NCBI GenBank assembly: GCA_964016985.1
Contig: OZ024823.1
Location: 135,552,112-135,616,111, forward strand
Reading direction: 5' to 3'
DNA: 64,000 nucleotides
Source of the DNA: Anodontia alba
Taxonomy: Eukaryota > Mollusca > Bivalvia > Lucinida > Lucinidae
Below the pieces are notes generated by a model, which was not told where the DNA came from, searched no databases, and saw only the letters and a list, made by a program, of their open reading frames with translations. Made by a program: the position numbers and the translations under genes. Positions 46,153 to 56,275 of the stretch are shown piece after piece (the stretch's first letter is position 1; every line of letters starts with the position of its first letter).

Positions 46153-49100
46153 AACAAAAAAAAAAAAAAAAACCTATAAAACTTAATTTTCACTAAACTG
46201 TGATGCTGAAAAACATTCTATGCATATGCAACATGCAAGGTCATAGACTCTTTATGTTTATTTTCATTTTTTTTTTTTTTAAATCTCTAATGAAAGATCC
46301 CTTTCTTCTATTTTGTCATAAAGACCAAAATAATGTAAGTGACACCATCAGGGGATTTGCCTAAGATGCTCTGTAATATTCTTACCCATGGTGTAGATGC
46401 ATCTGGGAAAAACTTTCCGCTATCCTGTAGATACTGTTTGAGTGGTACACCAAACCCTCCAAAACAATACAACCTAAAATTATAATAACACTAGAACTGA
46501 ATCAATACCAATGGAAACTGATTGTATCGTAAACATTGAAAGCTCAGGCTAAGCTAACTATATGTGCAGCTTGATTAGTAACATCTCACAAAGCTCTGGG
46601 TAAGACGGGTATTCAGAAAAATAATTTCTTATTTCTCCAAAACAAACACACATTGTGGGTGCTCATTAGAACCTTGATAAGTATTCACAATATATGTTTT
46701 GGCAGAGAAATCACAAAACAAATTCAGTGTAACCTCAATGGCTCAAACACGTATGGCTCGTTTACCGTGGATGACTTCAACTAGTTTTTGAGTCCGTAGG
46801 ACATTTTTGCGATAGCTCAAGAAAACAAATATTTAGAGATATTTTCTTAATTTATGATGAAAATGTATGTTGTGTGTACTCATTAGAATCGCCTCATCGA
46901 GGCGATTCTAATGAGTACACACAACATACCATTATTATATAAAAGTTGGAAAAGACAATCCTAAATTATCCCCATTTGCCTCCTGACCTGGCGCTATGAT
47001 TAACCCTCAGTGGCTCGAACTACCCATATCTCGAACAAATTTCCACGATCCCAAAGATGTTCGAGCCATTGAAGTTTGACTGTACCAATATTTTTTGGTT
47101 GAAAAGCCCTTTATCTAGAGCCATGACCTCACTTATGGAAAGTACAGTTATACTGCAGAATTTACTGGCAAAAAGTAAAGTCCTTACTCAGACTTATTTT
47201 TTTCATTCGCATAAAAGCAGTATCTAACAATATTTGAACAGCAAAGATTTTAATAAAATGATACTTACATGATACCAATATCTGCCCATTATATTTATGA
47301 GAATAGCAAAGATTTTTAAACAATGATACTCACATAAAAATATCTCCCCATATGTGTTGTGATGATGATTTGCTCTATGTTCCTTTCAACATTATTTAAA
47401 GGCTCCATATTTCTCAAACATAGACATTTTTTTTTTATCCAAGCAAGGCTGTTGCATCTGACAGCCTGTAAAATTTCAGTTAGTCTCTCATTTTTGAACT
47501 GGGTTGAAATTAAATCATTTTTTATCGTATCTCTGAATTAATGTTGGCAACAGTAATTCAGAGATGCGATACAAAATCATTTCATTTTTGATCAAGTTCA
47601 AGAACAAGTGACTAACTGAAATTTTACAGGCTGTCAGGTGCCACACTTTATGATGGTATTAATACCATACATCAATTTATTAAAACTTTCTTGGATAATG
47701 AAAGGTCTATTTTTGAAGAATATGGAGCCTTTAAGTCATATCGAGACGGGATCGGAACCCAAGACCTTGTGATCTGAAGTCAGTAGGGCTAACCACTTGG
47801 CCACCTGGGCTCAGTTGTTCAAAACTAACAATGTCATTAGTTAATGTATCGTTAAAACTTTAATCATTAAATATGGCATATACGCTAATATTTTTGCTGA
47901 AAAAAATACGAGTAGCTTTTGTATTTGCAAAAGCTACTCACAAATTTTTTTTCAGCAAAAATACCTGGAATTAGATATTGTACTTACTAGAGCAGTTAAC
48001 ATTTTGACCACTAACTAGCTCGTTAAGCTAACGATGCTTTGAACAACTGGCCACCTGGACCCTTCAACCATATGTATTGTACCAATTTAAGGTTAACATA
48101 ATTTTATCAATTCATTGTCTAAAACCATCAAAGTGTTTTTAATGAAACGTTTAGTAAAACACTAACACATCAAAAACACATTTCATTCAGTATGATGCTT
48201 TTTACAAGACTCACTTATTTTCAAAATCCCAAGAAGCAAATTTGTCTCTTGGGCTAGGCCAGAATTCCTCCTCCTCTTCATCTGGGCCTAGAAGGGTCCA
48301 GTGCATAGTCCTTAAGTCAAGACTGTAGAGGGCATTGGTATTGCCATTATTCATGTGTCCAGCAAACACATACAGCTTTCCTTGTAGGAGGTACCCAGCA
48401 GCCCCTGATGTTCCAGTTGGAATATCACCTCTTGTACTGTGACTAGTCCTGGTAAATAAATGCACATACAGTTTAATGCACCTTGAGTTTATACTACAGG
48501 AAATGATTCCCCAAGAGATTTGCAAATATCATAAACAAATGCATGTAACTGTACCAATTTGTTTATAAGATTTGCAAGTCTCAAGTATTTTAACCCATTT
48601 ATGCCTAAGATCACATAAAAGGGGACATTGGAAAAGTGTAGACCCAGATCAGATGCTGCATAATGCAGTGTCTGATCAGAATCTTTTGTATTAACTACAG
48701 GAATTTCTATAAAACATGGTACTGATAAGAACTTAACACATACCCATTCTACTGCAAATGGGCCAATTCAAAGAGCTAAGGCAGAAGAGTCCATTCAGCA
48801 TATATGGGTTAAGCTGTATCAACTTACATATTAGGCCTAAAATAAAAAAAAAGGTGTGTTTCAGGTTACTTGACCGTGTGTAATTTTTTGCCATCGACCC
48901 TAAAGCTTTTTAAGGATTTTGTGGGGATTTCCCCATTTGGCCATACTGTTTTCCTATTAACCCCATATAAAAACTTTTAACAAAATAAAAATATTTTCCA
49001 ACCTATCGTCCCTACATCAAAATTCCATGTAACCTGAAACATATATTTTTTTTATTTGGCCTTACATATATAGTGCATATCCACACAATTCTTAATAGAA

Positions 49101-52100
49101 AAAATGATGACAATATTATGAATACCTCCAGCCATCTGTCTGTCCATCCATCATGCTATCTCCTCCCAGGCGACTGAGCAGAGTTTAACCAAACTTGCTA
49201 CATAACTTCCCCACATAGTTTAGGGTGTGAAAGAGCAACATTAATTTTTTCTCTGTCCCTCCATCTGTCAGTCTGTCTTGTACCGCTTCCTAAACCACTG
49301 GACAGAATGTAATTTAACTTGCAACAAGACTTCCCAACATGGTAAGGGTGTGTGACAGTGCCATTATTTTTTCTTCTGTCAGTCTGTCCATCAAGCTATT
49401 TCCTCGTAAACCACTTAACCAAACTTGAATACCCGCATGGTAATGGTGTGCAAGACCAACATTATTTTCCATCCGTCTGTCCATCCGTCCATCCAGCTAT
49501 CCATCCTCCACCTATCACACTATCTCCTCTTAAACCAATTGATGAAATTTAACTAAACTTGCTATATGACTTCCCTATATGGCAAAGGTGTGCGAGAGCA
49601 ACATCATTTTTCACTTCTCTCTGCTTAGTGCAATCTAGCTTTTTCGTCATCTAAATAGACATACCTTGAGATGATAGACATACCTGGAGACCTGGTGTGA
49701 GATCTGCCATGCATGCAACAAGCCAGCTATCTGGAAAGGGGCCCACTGATGTGGATGTTGCCCCTGTACCTGCACATTAATCAAAAAATCTGATTATATG
49801 ATGAGATGAGCCACAATAAATGTAGCTGCACAAGTTTTGACATGCCTGCAACAAACTGACAGACTTGTAGGCACCAAACAAGCCAAAGAATTAGAAATCA
49901 ACATTAAATGATGATGTGAACTTATTGACATACATAAAGAAAATAAACCTTACAACAAAGTTTATCAAGTTCCAGTGACCACAGTGTAATAGTTAGCAGT
50001 TTTTCTGGTGGCCTGTTGTGGAATCCTATTCCACCCCAGGACCACAGTTGGAGTGAGGCAGTTCTATCACCAACACTTTTCAACATCTTGCTGTATGATA
50101 ATGACTGATGCCTTAGCAGATCATGAAGGGAATGTCAGTATTGGAAGCAGGGTAATTGTCGGCATCCAATTTGCAGACATTGCTGGAATTGCTTACAGAA
50201 AAGAGGAATGACATTACGAAAACATGCCTATTCAAATACATAGAAAATTTTACCTCCAAAAACTTAAAATTTTCAGATAAAAAATCTGATATTTTTCATA
50301 TTTCTGCTCAAAACATAGATTGTGGGTACTCGTTAGAACTGCCTTGGCGAGGCAGTTCTAATGAGTACCCACAATCTATGCTTTTGAGCAGAAATAAGAA
50401 AAATAATGCATACCCCTGTAAACCCCAGTTTTACTATATAAAAGTGGGGTTTAAGGGGGTCAAAATTATATAGGTATGTTTTCGCGATGGAGCTCAAAGG
50501 ACTGATCATCTCAATGAAACTACTAAGGTCTACAAAATGTAAATCAGGCCAGAGAAGACAAAAAAAAGATGATAAAAAGCCCAGATGAGTCTGAGATTGA
50601 TATCAGTGAATGACAACAGGATTGAATCAATAAATCAATGTTTCAGCCTGTTGATTTTGATTGTGTTTGTTCTCTGTATGAGTTTGTTGTCTCTGGATAA
50701 CCTGTGTGTCACCGGTGATGTTGTTTTGTATAATTTCATTTGTTTAATTGTTGTTCCTGTCTTCAATGGTGACAATCCTAAATTTGTTTGGATTTAATAC
50801 CAATAAGCTTGATTTGATTTGAAATACCTAGGATTCATCATATCTGATTACAACTCCAAACCAATGATTCAGTCTAGGATTGCTCAGAAAACTGTGGCAC
50901 TTGCAAAACTAAAATTACCGTATTCGACCTAATTACCGCACATACCCATATAAGCGCACCGTCAAACAATTTCATTGGCTTCAAGTTACAGTTAGTGTAC
51001 TTTTTGTCTACTTCTTTATAAAGGCATATGTTGTGGGTACCCATTTGAATTGCATCGACTTGTTGATGCAATTCAAATGAGTACCCACAACATAATTATG
51101 CTTTTCTAAAGTAAATCAGAAAAAAATCACATAAACATAATCAAGTAAGTCCTTTGTTGATCTTTTTTAAATGTGTACCCTTTGTAGGTACATATAGATA
51201 CATAATTTACCACAAGGTTTCCCAGTAATTTTGAAAAACCTGAGCGTACAGTGCAGTAATTAGGTCGAATACTGTAATGCATGGTGTATTCCCTGGTTAC
51301 ATTCACTTTCCCATATGCTTACGTGACTTTGGACTTTGACTGGAGAACTCGAGAAAATAATCCAGATCTTGATAAATAGATGCTAGATCATGCTACCACA
51401 AACTACTGTTTATCTTAGATCACAACCTTAATGAGGAAGTATGCAAGCAAATCTGAGATGCCAATGATTCTAATGATGACCACCTCACTATGATCAAGAA
51501 ATGAAAACTCTGCTAGTTAGTGTCAAAAAGCACAGTTGAAGGGACCAGAGGAAGGGACAGGCAGAAGAAAAGATGGCATGACATCAAGAATTGGACCGGT
51601 TTTAGCTTCACACGGTAAATGCTTACAGGATCAACAACCTCTGTACTGATAGATTGAGTTCTTGTTTAATGGCTCATCAACACCTGTGGGTCATTTTGTG
51701 TTGTCTCTCACAGAAAGGGATAGAAGAGCTAGTAGATGAGAGGAAAGAGAGAAATAGAGGAGGATGTTAGAAAAAAGTGAATTATAATGCAGAAGAAATA
51801 CTAACATGCCCACTTCCCCCATCTGCTGCAAGTACTGCTGGCCCTTATCGCTCCCCTGCCACTTGTAAAATTCTGGATTCTGTAAATTTATTTGGCAAAA
51901 CAACGAACCCTCTCATCTTGTTGTACTGTATATATACTCAGTGGGTTCATTACGAAAACACGCCTATTCAAATATACTGAAAATTTTACCACCAAAAAGT
52001 GAAAATTTTCAGATAAGAATTTCTGATATTTTTCATATTTCTGCTCAAAACATAGATTGTGGGTACTCATTAGAACCGTGTTGATGAGGCAGTTCTAATG

Positions 52101-55100
52101 AGTAGCCGCAATCTATGTTTTTGAGCAGAAATAAGAAAAATAATATATACCTCTGTAAACCCCAGTTTTACTATATAAAAGTGGGGTTTAAAGAGGTCAA
52201 AATTATAAAGGTATGTATTTGTGATGCGATCTGGTGTTTCGGTGTTACTTTCTTTCATATGGTATAGTTTTGTGTTACAACTTATTCACTTACCAGTACT
52301 TTAGGTCTGTATGGTACACAGTAATTTCTTTAGGAGGAAGGTATCTGTCACCAAGGAATGAATCCTCCTGTTTTTTAAAAAAAAAAATTACAAGATCTGA
52401 ACTAATCACACACAATTATACACATTAATAACCTATTAAAGTAAAGAGGGACAACAAAGACACATTGTAATGCTTGTATATACCTCTCAGGGTTTTCCAT
52501 CTGGATTTTAAAGTGAGGGTCCCAAGGACTCCCGTATGTGGGGTTAAGGGGTCCTTTAATAAGATCTTAGGGTTTATTGTTTTTATTTTAGTATCCATAT
52601 TCCTCAAATATAGACATTTCATTATCCAAGAAAGGTTTAATAAATTGATATATGGTATTATTAAAATCATAAAATGTGGCATCTGACAGCCTGTAAAATT
52701 TCATTAATCTCTTGTTCTTGAACTGGATCAAAAATGAAATGATTTTTTATCGTATCTCTGAATTAATGTTGCCAAAATAAATTCAGAGATACGAGGGATG
52801 TTCGAAATGAATTGCTTATTTCTATCTAGAGACTTCAAATTTCAAGTTAGCCCAAAAGTACTCGTTTCATGCCCTCGAAGTACTCCCCGTGGCTAGAAAT
52901 GCAAAGTTTCAGCTGATGTATCCACTTCTTGAAGGCGCCACGGTACGCTGATTTGGGCACAGTAATAAGGTACTGATGAATGGCAGATCCAAGTGCCTGT
53001 CGGGACTGGTATTTCCGCCCAGCAAGGAATGCTTTCAATTTCGGAAACAAAAAGAAATCACATGGGGCAAGGTCTGGGGAATACGGGGGTGAGGCAAAAC
53101 AGTTACTTTTTCTTTCTTCAAAAACGCCGTAACTATTCCGGAGGTATAAGTTGGGGCATTGTCATGTAGAAGACGGACATGTTTGAAACCAGTGGCAGGG
53201 CGTCGTTTCTGATATTTTTTCAGTTTCTTCAGTACTACGTCTTTGTAGTACTTTCCGGTGATGCTTTTACCCTTTTTCACTGGCACTTTTATTGCGACTC
53301 CTTCACCAGAGAAAAAGATTGCATACAAAACCTTCTTTGTACTCAAAGAACGTTTGGCAATTATTGGGCGTTTGCTGTGTTTAGTGGCCCAGATCTTATT
53401 GCTAACCTTTCTGACGGGCTCAAAATAATGGACCCAGGTTTCATCACCTGTGACGACATTGGCAAACTGCTTTTTGTCATATTTTTAGAAACATTTGAAG
53501 CAGCTTTTTGGCCACTTTAACCCGTTGCCTCTTTTGCTCATCAGTCAACAGATGTGGCACCCATCTAGCAGAAATCTTTCTGATTTTCAAATGCTTCTTC
53601 AAAATAAGGTGAACCGTTGATAGTGATATGCCTACCTTTCGTGCAATATCACGAACTGTAAATCTGGCATCTCCTTCAATGATTTCCTTTATTTTGGAAA
53701 CGATTTCTTTACGAGATGCAGATTTTGGCCTACCTGATTTCGGTGCATTTTTGATGGACTCTACACCAGACTCAAATTTCTTTTTCCACCACCGAACTGT
53801 GTCATAAGACACACAAGAAGGTCCAAAAGCAGTAGAAATTTCAGTCATCAGCTTCTTCAAAGAACAAGCAAGTTCTGAGCGAGCTTTGATGTAAGCCCGT
53901 ATTTCATCTTTTTTGTCGACGCTTCTACCAACCATTTTTACTGCAGTGGTCAATGACTGCGTGTATTCAAATGGCAAATTTTATGTCTTACACCTTGGAC
54001 CCAATATACACTGGACTAGCAACTACGGTACAGGTATTGTATTTATTGGAAATATGTTGTCGTGGCTGAGTTTGCATAATTTTGTATGATGAAGTTTAAA
54101 TGCTCATATTTTAATTATTTTTCCAAATATCTGAGATTTGTTTTCAAAAAGCAATAGCTCAATATATTATCTTTAAGATTGCAGCATTATATTAAAGGAA
54201 AACCCAACAGCTTTTGTAAACATCAACGAGAAAACTAGGTACCCATTTTAGCTATTTTCGGCACTTTTAGAAGAAAATCGTCAGAAATTGACCCAAAATG
54301 ATGTTATAACTTCAATCTAGTTAATTGTGACTTAACATTTTTCAACCAAACCTATTAAAAATGATTTTATTACAACTTCAGTTATTATCCAAAATCATTT
54401 TTAATGACAATAGTGCTGTAAAATAGCACTAAAATCAAGCCACGACAACATATTTTTGGCAGTTCTGTCAGTGACAAGTCCGGGTATTATTAGGTCCGAG
54501 CTTACACTTAGTCTAACATGTACATTTATACACCATTGTGTAGATATTGAATAACCCTATACAGGTATGTATTGGTTTTTATCGTGCCCCACGTGGATAT
54601 CGAGCTAGAGGGCAATAAGCAATTCATTTCGAACATCCCTCGTATGATACAAAATCATTTCATTACTGGAGAATTTCATATTCAGTTTTTACGGTAACAT
54701 TAGTTATCTGGAGTAACATGACAGTACTAAAGACCTGCCCCTAAGTCTGAAAAAGTGTGTCCTGTTTGCATAAACCATCCAATAGTGCTGTTCAATTATA
54801 GGATTTTTCATGATCGAAAATCGAAAATAATGAGACAGGAAGTTTAGATTGATTATCAAAGCTAATGAACAAAAGGAAACCTCAGCTTTTACCCTAAAAA
54901 GGTTGGATACTTTCAATGTACTCCATACAAATTATAAAAAAAAACCTACATACTTTATCTTTTACATGCATGATTTGAGTTCCAATACCCATAACATTCA
55001 TTTTTGTAGTCACTGAAATTTCTAAGTTTTTGCTGTATGGTTTCCAGTTGTTGCAGAAACATTATTTATTGTTTTGCATTTCTGACATGTCTGAATAGTT

Positions 55101-56222
55101 TGTGAGATAGCTAATTGATCATCGACACAACACTACCATCCAACCACTGGGCTCAGAAAGTATCATCATTATTCAGTGACATCAGTGTTTATTTAGATGT
55201 GTGAAAATTCTGTCAGTTCTCTAATATTATCTGATTAAGAAATACATGTAATTCAATGAAAGTGTCAAAATGAAATCAAAAGACCCTATTATAGCACTTT
55301 TATACTACCGCTGAAGATGAAAAAAAAAAAAAAAAAAAAGAAGACAACCACTTAAAGTTTCAACTGACCTGTATTGACCACTTTGAGGAGTATTGACTGG
55401 GGCAGTTTTAACTGATTAAAACCACTGGGTCAGTTAAAACTGAGGGTGTTTTTAATGGGGGTTTTAACCACCAGCCTTGCAAATAAAGATTAATTGAGCT
55501 AATTCTGGTATCATGTAAAATTTAGTTATGCTTATAATTTTATAAGCTTCAACTAAATCCCCTCTTTCACATCTTTCTGCTTATGCAAGACTCAAATTTA
55601 AAGTTTTCAGTTTATTTGTATTTGGCATAAGGGAAACAGAATAAAGCGCAGAAAATTCAAGATGATTTAAATCTGCTTCAGAAGTGGGAACAACTATAGG
55701 ATTCATGGAATTCAACCCAGGTGTGATGTTATGCATATTACCAGGTCAAGGTATTAATAGGGCAATCAAGTTTAAAATTGTAACCAGGAGTGTTTCGTAT
55801 CTGTCTAGTAAATGTTTACAAAACTGACTGACAGTTTACACGAACACATGACTTACGCATGATTAAAAAAATGGCATCATGAATATTTAACATCATAATA
55901 ATCGGCACTTCCTTTGTTCTTGTGCTCTTTCACTATCCTAAATATTTTCGATTTCCAGTTTGGCAGGATGTTACTGTTGTTGACAATCAAGGCAAGAAGG
56001 AAGTTTCGTACTCTGGATCGAGACAGCACCGGAACTACATTCAAATCAAATTTGAATGAACATTTATTTTACTGAATTTAAATGAAGTATTTAAAGGCAT
56101 TTTAATGATGCAAAATTCAATGTTTTATTTCATTTTACTCCTCCTATCAAACTACCTATGTATTATTATGATTATAAACTTTCAGACTAGATTAGGTTCT
56201 TTCATTAACAATCTGTGAAAAA

Positions 56223-56275
<53 letters not shown>

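Larger units (their letters stand above)
49995..51640 (+). pseudogene. Non-LTR retrotransposon RT remnant, interrupted by two MITEs
   Basis: Pieces of one reverse transcriptase lie in order. GVRQ at about 50050 and MTDALADHEGNVSIGSRVIV, GIQFADIAG at 50100-50190 cover the RT palm, where a FADD-type motif reads FADI. YLGFIISDYN, SKPMIQSRIAQKTVALAKLK follows at about 50823-50915. NEEVCKQI (about 51430) and QKKRWHDIKNWTGFSFTR (about 51560-51620) come from the C-terminal part. Frameshifts and stops are frequent. A family B MITE (50210-50489) and a family C MITE (50918-51274) split it. The LINE clade is not assigned with certainty. Confidence 0.75.
52792..54642 (-). mobile_element. Mariner (DD34D) copy 3, carrying a nested 508-bp element
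   Basis: CGAGGGATGTTCGAAATGAA / TTCATTTCGAACATCCCTCG with TA on each side. Without the insertion at 53993-54506 its length would be about 1,337 bp, like the other copies. Confidence 0.95.

Noticed and set aside
49694..49775. Possible extra KLHDC exon on the minus strand (open frame, AG and GTATG boundaries)
   Set aside because: Exons 2 and 3 already join in phase with family-like sequence and total length; the peptide has no kelch similarity.
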